From contig JASANG010000727.1 of NCBI GenBank assembly GCA_030248215.1, positions 124,001-188,000 on the forward strand: DNA of 64,000 bases, in the 5' to 3' direction. Source of the DNA: Enoplolaimus lenunculus. Its lineage: Eukaryota > Nematoda > Enoplea > Enoplida > Thoracostomopsidae. Shown here in pieces: positions 41,904 through 53,527 of the stretch (positions are counted from its first letter, which is position 1; the number at the start of each line of letters is the position of its first letter). The translations under genes were made by a program, and so were the position numbers. The notes under the pieces are model-generated. The model did not search any database. It was given only the letters and a program-made list of their open reading frames with translations, and was not told the DNA's origin.

Positions 41904-44900
41904 TTACGTAAATAAAATAGGAGATTCACAGCCATTCAGACGAACATTTCCATCGACCGGAACTAGTTTAAATCCGGTAGTGCGTCCATTTTCATCATAA
42001 GTTATTTGTAGCCGTCGATGTATCCGAGCGGATTCGTCATGCTTAAATGTGACGTGTAAATTCATCCTTGATGCAGCACCTGTCCCTCCGTTACCACGCA
42101 TGGCATGACGACCACAGCCTCGTCTTGGTAGCGAATCTTTTTGTGGTTGAATTCTGCGACAAAATAATGTAAGAATACTTAAATTGTTAGTCAGATTTAG
42201 ATAAAATTGTTACTTTTGTTAATTATGTTGTTTAGGACATAAAAGTCAAACATTTCAAAAATTCATATTTTGGCGTGAAATGGTCAGGGGAGCTCATGAG
42301 AAGCTCAAATATGCAAAAAAAAATTTTAAAATCGAACCATTTTTGGGCAAACGCAGGCTTGAGGATAACGGAAAAGGGGCTCCGAAACTTATAGGAAAGC
42401 TATCTCATGCCCCTCCATTTGTATACGTCCCCAAAAACTAACCTCATCATTTTAAAATACATTCTAAAATTTAGTGATTTTTACTCAGGCTACTTAGCTA
42501 ACAATTGATGAATTTAAGAAATATTTAAAGTAAAAACAAGTTTGAAATTTAAAAACAATGAAAAACAACTCACTCATTTTTAGTTCATTTCAGTGGATGC
42601 TTCGCCTTTTTTATTTTCTTTTTAAAACACCCCAAGTTTTTTTTTTTCGTTCTTAAAAACATTTTATATTTTCTAAAATTTAAAACAGGGGTATTACTTA
42701 TTACTTATGTATTTGGCAGATATTTATTGGTACATGAGTAGCATCACAAATTTAAAGCTATGATTTTGGTCTTTATCATTATTACGGTTACTGATACAGT
42801 AGCAGCAACCAGCGAAAGCGACAAATCTGTCCATACGTGTACCTACACATTTAACTGTCCGTTGTGGAGTTACTGTGACAATTTGACGTGCAAGAAAGGC
42901 GCAATCATAAAACATATACAAGGTAGTGACTCCGGCCCACGGTGTAACCGGATATCCGTTTCCGTTTCCGGTAAAAACGATGTCCGTTTCCGTTATAGAA
43001 ATAACAGAAATTCTGTTATATTTATGCTAAAAATTAGTTGTAAATCATAGCTGATGTGTATAGCAGGGCCGGAACAGTAGTATAATAATATTTCTAAAGC
43101 TTAAGCTTAATCCTAAGCCTAAGCCTAAACGTAAGAATGAGCATATTCTTAAGCCTAAGCCTAAGCCAAGCAAAACAATTAGTCTAAAGCTTAAGCGTAC
43201 TGTATTGCAGTCTTACAGCAAAACGTTCCGCCACTGATCTTTACATGGGCCAAAGTTTACCAAACGAGGCGCTGTTCAACACAAAAATCAACTAAAAACC
43301 ACATCAAAATATGATTTTAAACAACCAACTTACTGATTTTGATTGCGTTCTACGGATGCTTTTCCGTCAAACGGTGTTGTTACCACTCGTAATGCGGTGT
43401 TTACACGATCGCTGATATGTCGCATATGACGAATCGCGCTTTTGATTTCCGGAAACCGTGTCGCATAAATGAACGGATTGACCATTAATTTGACAAAATG
43501 TAGCATTTGTGTCGAAAAACCAACAAAGATTAGCCGTTGTGGATGCTCGTGACGCATTGTTTCCAGCCGGAACAGACAATCTTCGCAAATTAGCACGTAT
43601 GCGAACACACCCGGCAACCAACCAGCGGCAAATGTGCCTAAAAACAAAAAACTCACTTTGTATTCGAGTGCGCAGAATTTACACGGCTGTCAGCTTTTGT
43701 TTGAGCCGTTCTCTTGCACAAAATTGTGGACGTAAACGTCTGGCTCCATGTAAAAATCAGGGGTGGAACGTTTTTCTTTGGGACTAGAAAAGAGTAAGTT
43801 TAAGCTTTAGACTGATTTTTTTTTGTTTGGCTTAGGCTTAGGCTTACTCTTTTCAAGTCCCAAAGAAAAACGTTCCGCCATTGATCTTTACATTGGTCGG
43901 CTGACTGACGCCCACAGACTAATTTTTTTGTTTGGCTTAGGCTTAGGCTTAGGCTTAAGAATATGCTCATTCTTACGGTTAGGCTTAAACTTAGGCTTAG
44001 GCTTAGGCTTAGGAATATGCTTATTATACTGTTCCGCCAATGTTCTTTACATTAGCCAACGCCTGGAACAACATGGAAAATAACAGCTGACTGGCTTTGC
44101 AGTTGCAATAAATTATTTGTGTTAATTCCTAATTTCTAAATACGTTAAGGGTGTGGCTTTTTGTTAATTTCGCTCGCTAAACATTACCCTGCGTCGGGCC
44201 AATCAGTACACGCCATGGCATCCACCATACAAAAAATATTGAACCCAGGATCCCACAAGAAACTATTACATTTGTCGTTACAGTGGGTAAAATTACTGCA
44301 TAAATTACTACATCTGCTTAAAATTCGGGCAATGTTAAGAACAAGGTCGGAACAGTATTATGAGCGTATTCCTAAGCCTAAGACTAAGCCTAAGCCTATC
44401 CATAAGAATGTGTTTATTCCTAAGCCTAAGCCTAAGCCTAAGCCTAAGCCAAAGCGTAAGAATGAGCATACTCCTAAGCGTAAGCCTAAGCCAAGCAAAA
44501 AATAGTCTAAAGCTTAATCTTACTCTATTCTAGTTCCACAGAAAAGGTTTCCGCCACTGATCTTTACACGAGCAAAAATTCACAACTTTCATGCAATGGC
44601 GGATACAAGATTTGTTGCCCAGGAGACCTGAAGTTGACTGAACATACCTTCGGCGACTTCCCCCAAAAATGGCAATTTCAGCGGGATGGCCAGCCAATTT
44701 TTGGACTAAAAGGATGAAAACGGCCTAAAATTTGACTGTTTTTACGAGAAGCTCGGCCGTCTTAGCAGAGTATATTAATGCCAAGTAAAGGCTTTTTAGA
44801 GAAAGTGTAACGAAATAAACCAATTTCTGACAGTAATGCATCTGCGGATTATATTCAAAAACCTGTACAAGTCTGGAAATTACAAAACAATTAAGGAATG

Positions 44901-47900
44901 AAAATTTATGAGCGAAGCGACCGAAAAGCCAGACACACTTTAACAGACCCATGTATAGAACAGGACCGGAACAGTAGTATAAGCATATTTCTAAGTCTAG
45001 AACCGGGCCGGAACAGTAGTATAAGCACATTTCTAAGTCTAGAACAGGGCCGGAACAGTAGCATAAGCATATTTCGAAGTCTAGAACAGGGCCGGAACAG
45101 TAGTATAAGCACATTTCTAAGTCTAGACCAAAAAAAACAACGAACAGTATTTAAGCATATTAAGTCTAGAACAGGGCCGGAACAGTAGTATAAGCACATT
45201 TCTAAGTCTAGAACGGGGGGGGAAGAGAAAGAAAAAGAATTTTTTATTAAAACAGGGGCAAAAAGTGAACATATTATAAACCGGGCAAAAGTCTAGAACA
45301 GGGCCGGAACAGTAGTATAAGCATATTTCTAAGTCTAGAACAGGGCCGGAACAGTAGTATAAGCACATTTCTAAGTCTAGAACAGGGCCGGAACAGTAGT
45401 ATAAGCATATTTCTAAGTCTAGAACAGGGCCGGAACAGTAGTATAAGCATATTCCTAAGCCTAAGCTTAAGCAAAAAATTATCTAAAGCTTAAACTGACT
45501 CTTTTATAGCCCCTCCGGAAAACTATGCGGCGCTGTTCTATACATGGGCCTTTTAACATAATCACTAAATTATAAATGTTGCATGAAAATGGTGCTGGGA
45601 TCCGATCCTTAGATGCCCTCTTGAACTGTCCTTGTTTTCAGGCTTTACCTAAAATAATCAACGTTGTGACAAGTCCGTATTTTTTCGCCCGTTGAATACG
45701 CCGTTTTGAATCAGCGTGCCCTGACACTGTGCTAATTGTAAGCTTGCCGAGAATTGTGACGTATATCAATGACGTACACAAAAATGGCACAAATATCAAC
45801 GCAAATATTGGTAATCGAAACGATAAAGTTGCCAAATGAGTTGTCCAGCATGCATCAGCCAGATAACCAGAACGAGAATTAAGCATCGTTAAATGGAGTA
45901 GCAGCATCGGACTGAGCCACAGTGACCCGATGACAACCTGAATTTTAAAACGTAATGGCCAATGTTACTTTTAGGGTTGTAACAGTAGATTAAGCGTATT
46001 CCTAAGTGTTAGCCTAAGCCTAAGCAAAAACATGTAGTCCAGACTGTTAGCCTACTCTATTACAGGGCCCCAGAAACCGGGACGGCCTTAAAAATAACAC
46101 GGGTGAGACTTAACGATGCGTGTCCTACGTATTCATTTGCCAACGAGTTTTTACAAAGTTTAGCCAAACTGGCATTAATGTTCGCAGACAACGAAACCGC
46201 ATCTTAGCACAATGGACAATGCAAAGAACGCCACTGCGGTCTAAGCCCCTTATAATAGTGATCAAACCCAAAATTTTCTATTAAGGTTTAGCACTAAAAC
46301 GTCGTTAGACTTTTCGGTCGCTTCGCACGCGACTTATTCCATTTTAGATTTAGCCACCTTTTCACGATTAATTCACCTAATATAAGATAACTTGGCTTTA
46401 GCGTTATTAAACTGCAGCAAACTTGAAAATTCTTGCTTTGAAAGAGGTATTGAAAATGTTTTTTCAACTCGATTTTCTGATTCTATCCAATTTTAGCCTA
46501 AGCCAAAGCCTAAGCATAAGAATGAGTTTATTACTAAGCCTAAGCCTAAGCCAAAGCGTAAGAATGAGTTTACTCTAAGCCTAAGCCAAAGCCTAAGCGT
46601 AAGAATGAGTTTATTCCAAAAGCCTGCAAGTCTAAAGCTTAAGCTTTTACTCTTTTCTAGTCCCACAGAAAAACATTCCGCCCCTGATTTTTACATGGGC
46701 CGGTTTTTTTATATTTCGGTTTATAAAGTAGGAGTCAAATTTGTGATTACACTCCCCTGTGGCTCCACGAGAGGATTACCCCCATGTAAAACCAAATTTT
46801 GTGACCTCAGGTTAGGCAGTGTGATTATGGAGCCATTAAAAGTTATTTTTTGCAGGAATTTTCGGCATAGATCGATTTTAATTGGAACATCAACAACCCT
46901 AAAGGTTAATTGGAGAATAAATTGAAAAATATTTCATACCTTGACGATAACAGGCTTTATACGATCATGATGCAGTAACGGATGTAAAATATAAATGTAA
47001 TGATTTGCACCAAGAATAAGCAAATGAAGCACAGATGTTATAATTGCAGCTTGGCGAAACGAAACCAACGCCACTCGAATGCAGTTCCACGAATGCATCA
47101 TTTGTTCACGTTTACCGGCAACCAGCGGAAGATATGAGTTGAGAACGATGTTGATTATTGATAAGACGCAAGTCCAAGCATCAGTGCCTGAAAAGCTGGC
47201 GGTCAAAATAATAAGAAAACGCGTAGCGTAGATAGACTGCACACCGATTTGATATTCAAAACCAAAAATGTGTATTTTGAGTTAATACCATGATTAGATT
47301 TGGCTTGTGGTATGTTTCGCTATCGACACTTGTTTCATACTCATATACCGTGTCTCCGTGGGTGTCTTAGTTGATCAGCAATAGACAACTAAACATGTTG
47401 ATCTTTAGGTGTATCTAGCGATTTATCCAGGGTGGTGTGACGGAAGGTTATCACAAGGGAAATTTATAAATGTCATAATGCCAATCGGTGCAAATCTAGT
47501 ACACTGCAAAAAATGGTCAGTCAAATTGACTCTCTCCGATATAGGCTTTTCCGGATTACGCAAGAGTAGTTAAATTCGACTCCGCCACATTCGACTCACC
47601 CAAATCGCTCAGTGAGTCGAATTTGACTTTGGCGGAGTCAAATTTGACTCAGTTTGTGTAGTGCGAAAAATCGTATTTCGGAAAGAGTAAATTTGAGTTA
47701 CCATTTTTTGCAGTGTAGTTTCGTCGTATGAATAGTACAAAATTGAAAATTTGTGATGTATATGTAAGAGCGTTGTCTCTATTCTTGAAAACTTTTTTAA
47801 AATCTAAGAGGATGGTGTCGACCATCTGAATCCGCTTGCGTGCAATATCTCAATGTTGTGTTTTTTGCTTTTATCCCTGATTCCATTTTTTATTTAGACA

Positions 47901-48934
47901 TACTGTAGTGACCCGAGGTGGGACTGATATTTATTGGGCTTCTCTAGAGGGTACCCCCTTGTTATTCGGTTGCGAATCGTTATTTCTTTTAACCCACCAT
48001 CCGCCACCGTTCGTTACTGATATATCGGGTATTACAATTATCCGTTGAATTAAACGTTTTTGTCTTGTATTAAAAGCTTGAGTGATAATGCAAGGTTTAC
48101 TTAAGAATGTACTTTCAAAACTTAAGCACGCTTTAAAGTTTCGATCTCAACTTTATTTGGTCCTGGAGTCATTTATGCGCTACAATTAGGGATGATTGAC
48201 ATTCATGGACTCCAATTAGGAATTAGCAACTCTATCCGCTCACGCACGGACTCTTATTAGATATACGGACTCCTATTGTTTGGGACTCAAAATGGAGACC
48301 CTCTTATTACATCCCTCTTACTCGGGTCACTACAGTATTATACAGTCTAAATAATAATTAAATCACAGTTCGCTCCTCTAGCACTTTCCTCGAATCCGCT
48401 GTACTTTAAATAATTCCAACGTGACAAGTGTAAGAATGTGAGACATGCTTGTCCTAGTGCATATGCAATAAATGCAATGCACATTGTGTTGTATGCTTGC
48501 TGGTAGCATACGGGCGACACATATAGTCGACGAAAAATGCAGTTGGAGAGGCGGGCTACGTGGTGCAGTGGTAACAGGATCTGCCTGACACGCAGAACAT
48601 TGCTAGTTTGAAACCGCCCGTAACCCGCTTTTCCGGCTGGTCAGTACAAAAGTCTGAAGTCCCAGTTCCTACCTTGACTGACAACAAGTTCAAACAACTT
48701 ACCTGCAAGACTAATCGATATCCGTAAATGTGATGACCAATGGCGTCGAATGACGTTCGATAGTACTAAAATGACGCAATTTGACAAAAATGCCAAAATC
48801 AAAAATACAAACATAATCGGAATTGCAATTGTGTAAATATGTTGTCGGAGTGAATCGCTTGAAGTCGGTTGTTCTATAAAATCTTGAGTTAAATTAAACT
48901 CCAAAACCATTGTTGTTGTGCAACAATTTTGCAA
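41904..48934 (-). CDS. Rhodopsin-class G-protein-coupled receptor, five exons
   Basis: Exons on the minus strand: 48703-48934, 46940-47187, 45649-45937, 43334-43637 and 41904-42153. They join in frame (phases 1, 0, 1, 2) to about 440 residues, seven membrane segments. Exon 1 has an N-glycosylation site (NLT, residue 14) and TM1 with LSNCVILV. The join to exon 2 gives SLAGTDAW, the LAxxD motif of TM2. TM3 ends GANHYIYILHPLL, so DRY is replaced by NHY. TM6 has GWLP where CWxP is usual; TM7 has NPFIY (NPxxY). The tail (exon 5) is basic and glycine-rich and unlike anything I know. Signalling through a G protein is expected but the NHY change may alter it. Ligand unknown. Choice of the exon 2 acceptor (TTTTCAG at 47188-47194) rests on frame and on LAxxD. 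Confidence 0.85.
42262..42385. mobile_element. Right arm of the 550-bp palindromic element
   Basis: GTGAAATGGTCAGGGGAGCT, GAGAAGCTCAAATATGCAAA and CATTTTTGGGCAAACGCAGG match 27790-27890. In GPCR intron 4. Confidence 0.65.
42711..43110 (+). repeat. Duplicated block, copy 2, inside GPCR intron 4
   Basis: Matches 15061-15470: same exon, same intron start, same hAT-like scrap, same left end of a TTAGGC element. It lies antisense to the GPCR gene. Confidence 0.85.
42760..42922 (+). pseudogene. Extra copy of exon 1 of the cysteine-module gene
   Basis: Encodes signal peptide and first C-X5-C-X5-C-X4-C module. It differs from 15110-15272 at three of 54 residues (I to T in the signal, TV to II near the end) and keeps the ATG and the GTAGTG donor. 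No matching exons 2-6 follow, so it is a stranded exon, though it is open and could be spliced to something unseen. Confidence 0.75.
43052..43251 (+). mobile_element. Hybrid TTAGGC element: family A left end, family C right end
   Basis: Left end GATGTGTATAGCAGGGCCGG is family A; right end AAACGTTCCGCCACTGATCT then TTTACATGGGCC is family C. The left end is orthologous by duplication to 15412-15584, whose right end is family B. Confidence 0.75.
43743..44057 (-). mobile_element. Family C TTAGGC element with an inner inverted end
   Basis: CTCCATGTAAAAATCAGGGG to TGTTCTTTACATTAGCC. Target duplication AACGTCTG (43735-43742) and AACGCCTG (44058-44065). A further end, CCAAAGAAAAACGTTCCGCC then TTTACATTGG, lies inside at 43859-43900, so a second element or an inverted duplication is nested within. 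Confidence 0.8.
44328..44574 (+). mobile_element. Family C TTAGGC element
   Basis: GGCAATGTTAAGAACAAGGT to CCGCCACTGATCTTTACACG plus AGC. AAAATTCG before and AAAATTCA after look like the target duplication. About seventeen CCTAAG-like units in three blocks. In GPCR intron 3. Confidence 0.8.
44946..45550 (+). mobile_element. Family A element with an amplified 52-base unit
   Basis: GACCCATGTATAGAACAGGA to CTGTTCTATACATGGGCC. Duplication CTTTAACA (44938-44945) and TTTTAACA (45551-45558). Inside, AGTCTAGAACAGGGCCGGAA plus CAGTAGTATAAGCAYATTTC is repeated nine or ten times, each repeat holding part of the terminal sequence. Only two or three CCTAAG units remain. In GPCR intron 3. Confidence 0.88.
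45957..46104 (+). mobile_element. Family B TTAGGC element, worn
   Basis: GGCCAATGTTACTTTTAGGG, short array, AGAAACCGGGACGGCCTTAA, AATAACACGGGT. It starts 20 bases from GPCR exon 3, making up the 3' end of intron 2 as read by the gene. Confidence 0.7.
46494..46701 (+). mobile_element. Family C TTAGGC element, left end lost
   Basis: Three array blocks with AAGAATGAGTTTATT spacers, then AGTCCCACAGAAAAACATTC and right end TTTTTACATGGGCC. In GPCR intron 2. Confidence 0.75.
47502..47715. mobile_element. Family D palindromic MITE in a TA site
   Basis: CACTGCAAAAAATGGTCAGT to CATTTTTTGCAGTG, TA on both sides. In GPCR intron 1. Confidence 0.85.
47903..48335. mobile_element. Family F element in a TA site
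   Basis: CTGTAGTGACCCGAGGTGGG to CTTACTCGGGTCACTACAG, TA on both sides. In GPCR intron 1. Confidence 0.85.
48551..48628 (+). tRNA. tRNA-Val(GAC)-like sequence, probably a pseudogene
   Basis: GCGGGCT pairs with AACCCGC at the ends with one mismatch. TGGTGCAGTGG is a perfect A box. CTGC-CTGACAC-GCAG forms an anticodon stem with anticodon GAC, as in animal tRNA-Val. AGTTTGAAACC is close to a B box, but no T stem of five pairs can be formed. It lies 74 bases from GPCR exon 1, antisense within intron 1. Confidence 0.35.
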
Positions 48935-49240
48935 ATTTGAATTTTAAAATTAAAATAAAGTTAAACGGGCGTTCAATTGAGAAACATCGGTACTTGAAAC
49001 GCGGCGTTGTTTGATGTTGCTAAACGTTTTTGATTTCAACAAATCAGTTAGCAATCGGGTGCAAAAGGTGTGGTAGGGTTTTAATGGCCTGTGATTTGGC
49101 CAACGATTCATATGTGAACTAATTATTTTTAGTATTTTTAAAACAAATTAATGTATTTCATACTGTTTTTAACCAGTTTCGCACTAAAAACTGTAAATTA
49201 ATTTTAGCTTCACTTGTAATCTGAAACTATAATTTCTTGT
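48935..49240. other. Upstream region of the GPCR gene
   Basis: No repeat is recognised for about 300 bases, so the promoter probably lies here. No core motif is clear. Confidence 0.35.
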
Positions 49241-49241
49241 A

Positions 49242-49440
49242 CACTGTAAAAAATCGGAAGTCAAACTGACTGTCTCGGAAACAGGCTTTTCCTGACTACA
49301 TAAACTGAGTTAAATTTGACTCCGCCAGACTCAAGTGCGATTCACTGTTGACACTGGCGGAGTCAAATTTGACTCATTTTGCGTAGTCGGGAAAAGCCTG
49401 TTTCCGAGAGAGTCAATTTGACTCCCCATTTTTTACAGCG
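49242..49440. mobile_element. Family D palindromic MITE
   Basis: CACTGTAAAAAATCGGAAGT to CATTTTTTACAGCG, TA on both sides. The GTAAA end is halfway between families D and E. Confidence 0.8.
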
Positions 49441-49548
49441 TAGCGTTTAGCATAGTATATTGGCGTCGAAAATGCTTCTGTAAAGATTTGAACCCTTTTT
49501 GTATTGAAAATATGTTTAATTTTCAAATCTGAACTCTATAAACAGAAA

Positions 49549-49710
49549 GGTCCATGTTACTTTAAGGTGCGATCAGGTTTCGGGTGGGTCTATAAAAGAG
49601 TAGGTTTAGATGCAAGATTACATTTTTTTGCTTAGGCTTAGGTTTATGCTTAGGTTTGGGCTTAGAATACGCTTAATGTACTGATTACGCCCCTTAAAGT
49701 AACACTGGCT
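49549..49710 (-). mobile_element. Family B TTAGGC element with perfect 8-bp duplication
   Basis: GGTCCATGTTACTTTAAGGT to CTTAAAGTAACACTGGCT. AACAGAAA at 49541-49548 and 49711-49718. Confidence 0.9.
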
Positions 49711-49753
49711 AACAGAAATTCAAAAATTAAGATTGCATACACGCCACCCTACT

Positions 49754-49990
49754 GTAGCGACCCGAATAAGTGGAGGGTAATAAGAGGGTCCCCCTTTTTA
49801 GTCCCAATCAATAGTAGTCCGTTTCCTTAATAAGAGTCCGTAGGCGGAAAGAGTCAGTAAACCCCAATTAGAGTCCATATATGTCAATTATCCCTAATTG
49901 TTACGCATAAATGACTCCAGAACCAAGTAAACTTGAGCTCGAAACTTTAAAGCGTACTTAAGTTTTGAAGTACTTGTTAATACAAGTTAT
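49754..49990. mobile_element. Family F element, right part lost
   Basis: CTGTAGCGACCCGAATAAGT and the usual interior up to CTTAAGTTTTGAAGTAC, then unrelated sequence. Confidence 0.75.
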
Positions 49991-50473
49991 CCATATATAG
50001 TCATAAAAATTATAGTTCCGATTCTGATTCCGGTATAATCCAGTTCCGCTTCCACCCTGGTTGGGTGCTATACGAAACTATGCACCTTTGCTTCGCCTTA
50101 ACCTGATTCAGGTATAGCATTTAAACACATCTGAATTGACGCTAATTAACCTAAGTTGTTATAAACTGCAACCAGAGCAGAACGAATAGTGTTTACAAGG
50201 ATCTTTGTATACAATCAACCTGTTTCATACACTTTCAGTGAATTGTGACTAATGTGACAGAAAGCAGTGTATAAGCTGAAAAGTAGGTTTGAACCAGAAT
50301 TTGGCTTACAACCAACTGCTTGGCGTTTGAAGCCTGTAAGGCGTTGTTTATTTTGTATGAATTGGGCAAAATATAATAAAGTAGCGGGTTGATGTTTTGA
50401 GGTAAATTACGTCATTTGTTTATACCTGTTACAACTCTAATACAGTAAACAAAAACGTCAAATTACGGTCAGT
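49991..50473. other. Intergenic, nothing recognised
   Basis: 50010-50065 has CCGGTATAATCCAGTTCCGC and CCACCCTGG, possibly a worn hAT-like end. Nothing else is assigned. Confidence 0.3.
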
Positions 50474-50870
50474 ACCGGAGCAGAAAAGGGCGGCGACTCC
50501 CTCCAATTTCGCTAGCGAAGCGAGCGAGAAGCCAGACGCATTTTAAAACTTCGGCTGTTTTTGTTTCAACCGATTAGCGTGAGGGCACCTGGCCCAGGTA
50601 TAGAACAGGACCGGAACAGTAGTATAAGCATATTCCTAAGTTTAAGCCTAAGCCTAAGCCTAAGCGTATGGATGAGACTATTCCTAAGCCTAAGCCTAAT
50701 CCTAAGCCTAAGCCTAATCCTAAGACTAAGCAAAAAAATTAGTCTAAAGTTTAAACTGACTCTATTATAGTAAACTCCGGAAAGCGATCCGGCCCTGTTC
50801 TATACATGGGTCGGGCACCTTATGAGGTTGGGCCGCAAATGGGTGGTATGGGGGCTGGCTGCTTCAGTGT
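50474..50870. repeat. GCGAGCGAGAAGCC repeat split by a family A element
   Basis: Left part to 50590 and right part from 50821 resume the same repeat seen unbroken at 13385-13640. The break is the TTAGGC element at 50591-50812. Confidence 0.55.
50591..50812 (+). mobile_element. Family A TTAGGC element with perfect 8-bp duplication
   Basis: GGCCCAGGTATAGAACAGGA to CTGTTCTATACATGGGTC. GGGCACCT at 50583-50590 and 50813-50820. Confidence 0.92.
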
Positions 50871-50908
50871 TTTTTACGATATATCTATCAAATTCGCCTT
50901 TACTTTAA

Positions 50909-51278
50909 CTGTATTGACCCGAATAAGAGTGGAGGGAATAATATGAGGGGGTCCCCATTTTGAGTCCGAATCAATAGGAGTCCGTTTTCCTAATAACAGT
51001 CGGTAAGCGGGTAGAGTCCCTAAACCCTAATTAGAGTTCATAAATATCAATTAACCCTAATTGTAGCGGATAAATGACTCCTGGACCAAATAATTTGAGT
51101 TCGAAACTTTAAAGCGTACTTAAATTTTAAAAGTATATTCGTAAGTATAACCTTTAACGAAGGGCGGCAGAGTGTGGGTTAAAAATAAGTAACAGTGCGT
51201 AACCGAATAACAAGAAGGGGTACCCTCTGGAGAGGCCAAATAAATATCAGTCCCCCCATCTTATTCGGGTCACTGCAA
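50909..51278. mobile_element. Family F element
   Basis: CTGTATTGACCCGAATAAGA to CTTATTCGGGTCACTGCA. About 60 bases shorter than full copies. Confidence 0.8.
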
Positions 51279-51835
51279 TACGTTCTGTTTCATCGCCACG
51301 TCTGTGAGTAAACCAGGGTCTATGTCTCGCAATGACAACGGCCCATATGTAACATCGGCCGCATTCTACGAAAACAATTTTTATAGTTAAAATTGCAGAC
51401 AATTTTAAAACAAACGAACCTACACTAATTTAAGATTGCAAATTTTGCTTAAATTGCAAATAAACTGCTCCAAAATGTTATTTCGTCTGTACGAACCATT
51501 AATTTTTTACAGCCAATCAAGGAAAACACAGACAAATGAAAAACCAGCATTTACACGGATTTGCCAGCTGCTTTAAGAAACCACAGACGACCTGTGCTAC
51601 TCGCGACCACAAATCATTTAAAGTGGAACGCAAAACATATTCAAGGAAAACTTTGGATGTTAACGTCCGTCTTCGAGTGATTGAGCTTTAAAGCCAAACA
51701 AGATTTTTAGTTTATTTTTGACGTAAAGAAAACATTCATATAAGGTTACTAAATGTCTGTTAAACTTGAGTACAGAAGTAAACTGCAAAAAAATCAATTT
51801 TTACGAATTGTATTCGTATCAAATAACAAAACGCA
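51279..51835. other. Intergenic, nothing recognised
   Basis: No exon or known repeat. CCCATATGTAACATCGGCC at 51341 recalls a family B end but goes no further. Confidence 0.3.
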
Positions 51836-52057
51836 CACTGAAAAAAATGGTGAGTCAAATGACTGTTTCCGAAATACGCTTTTCTGGACTACACAAACTG
51901 AGTCAAATTCGACTCTGTCAGAGTCAAATAATTCGACTCACTGTGCGATTCAGAGAATCGAATTTGACACTGGCGGAGTTGAATTTTGATTCAGTTTGAG
52001 TAGTCAGGAAAAGCCTATTTCGGAGAAAGTCAATTTGACTCACCATGTTTTGCAGTG
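51836..52057. mobile_element. Family D palindromic MITE
   Basis: CACTGAAAAAAATGGTGAGT to CACCATGTTTTGCAGTG. Confidence 0.85.
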
Positions 52058-52262
52058 CATGAACGTTATTCTAAACCCTGTTACACGTGATTTTGTTGTC
52101 TTTCCACAACTTTACGACTAGGATGTATTGCCATACCGTGTTTTACGCAATTTATATCTTGAAAGAGTGTTTTCACTGCAGTCTTTGTTAAATAAAAACA
52201 AAAATTGAAACTTTATTCACAAGAATTCCGCTTAACAATCATGCAAGTGACCATATAAAATT

Positions 52263-52504
52263 GGGTCCACAGAACAGGGCCGGATCGTTTTCCGGCGGGG
52301 CTGTAATAGAGTCAGTTTAAGCTTTAGACTAACTTTGTTGCTTAGGCTTATGCTTAGGCTTAGGCTTAGGAATAGGCCCATCCTTAGATTTAGGCTTAGG
52401 CTTAGATTTAGGCTTCGCAATAGGCTCATCCTTGCGCTTAAGTTTAGGCTTAGGCTTAGGAATATGCTAATACTGCTGTTCCGGCGCTGTTCTATACGCG
52501 GGCC
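52263..52504 (-). mobile_element. Family A TTAGGC element, left end shortened
   Basis: GGGTCCACAGAACAGGGCCG to CGCTGTTCTATACGCGGGCC. Three array blocks separated by AATAGGCYCATCCTTRG spacers. Confidence 0.8.
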
Positions 52505-53087
52505 AACAGTTGGATCAAATATTCTACCTTATAATAACGTATCACATGACTGAGTAGCAAACTTAGCGCTTATACAGATATAAAATATGATTGCTGAAGA
52601 TTATAGACCTTAAAGTAGAAATTTAATATTTTTACACCGTGAAAACCGGATGCAATCATCGAACGAGTTGAACAGCGTAAACTATAGACAAAAGAAATCA
52701 GCCTAATTATCATTTCAAGTCATGCCGCACTGACGACGCGCAGTTTATTTGTTGACTTTCATATCAAAAGGTTGAGTCGTTTGGAATACACACGTCCTTG
52801 CGGCTAATAGTTTAGCGGTAAATTGAGAAAATTCGGACGAGGCGGACGTTGTGTTAAAATGAATTGTAGACGCACGTCGCGAGCGAAACACGCGAGAAGT
52901 CCAAACGCAATTTTAGCACTAAATGTTAATACAAAATATTGGCTTTGATCCTTGGCTGCGGTGCGATGGCTTGGGTGAACGTTCTTGGGTGCGCCGGAGG
53001 CCTCGTTTCGCTGTTGAAAGTGAACTTCTTCATTAGAACGGACTTAAATATGCATGCGGGATGGAAAACAATACACACTGTCGTATA
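52505..53087. other. Intergenic, nothing firm
   Basis: 52870-52940 (GCGAGCGAAACACGCGAGAA, CCAAACGCAATTTTAG) repeats 36585-36650 and 29235-29450 loosely. No gene seen. Confidence 0.35.
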
Positions 53088-53527
53088 CTGTAATGACCCG
53101 AATAAAAAAGGGGGCTGATATTTATTTGGCCTCTCCAGAGGGTACCGCCCTTTTGTTATTCAGTTACGGAGTGTTATTTGTTTTTAACCCACGCCCCGCC
53201 GCCATTCGTTGCTGATATATCCGGTAGTGCAACTATCCGTTGAATTAAACATATATTTGTCTCGTTTCAATAGTTTGAGCGATAATAAAAGGTTATCCTT
53301 AGGCATGTACTTTCAAAATTTAATTAGGCTTTAAAGTTTCGAACTCAAATTATTTTGTCCTGGAGTCATTTATGCGCTACAATTAGGGTTAATTGACAAT
53401 TATGGACTCTAATTAGGGTTTAAGGACTCTATCCGCTTACGAACTCTTATTAGAGATACGGACTCCAATTGATTGGGCTCCAAATGGGACCCCCTCTTAC
53501 TACCCCCTCTTATTCGGGTCACTACAG
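53088..53527. mobile_element. Family F element
   Basis: CTGTAATGACCCGAATAAAA to CTTATTCGGGTCACTACAG, TA on the left. Confidence 0.85.

Noticed and set aside
44946-45470. Regular 52-base repeats resembling a CRISPR array
   Set aside because: Repeats are directly adjacent with no varied spacers, inside a transposon in a eukaryotic gene intron.
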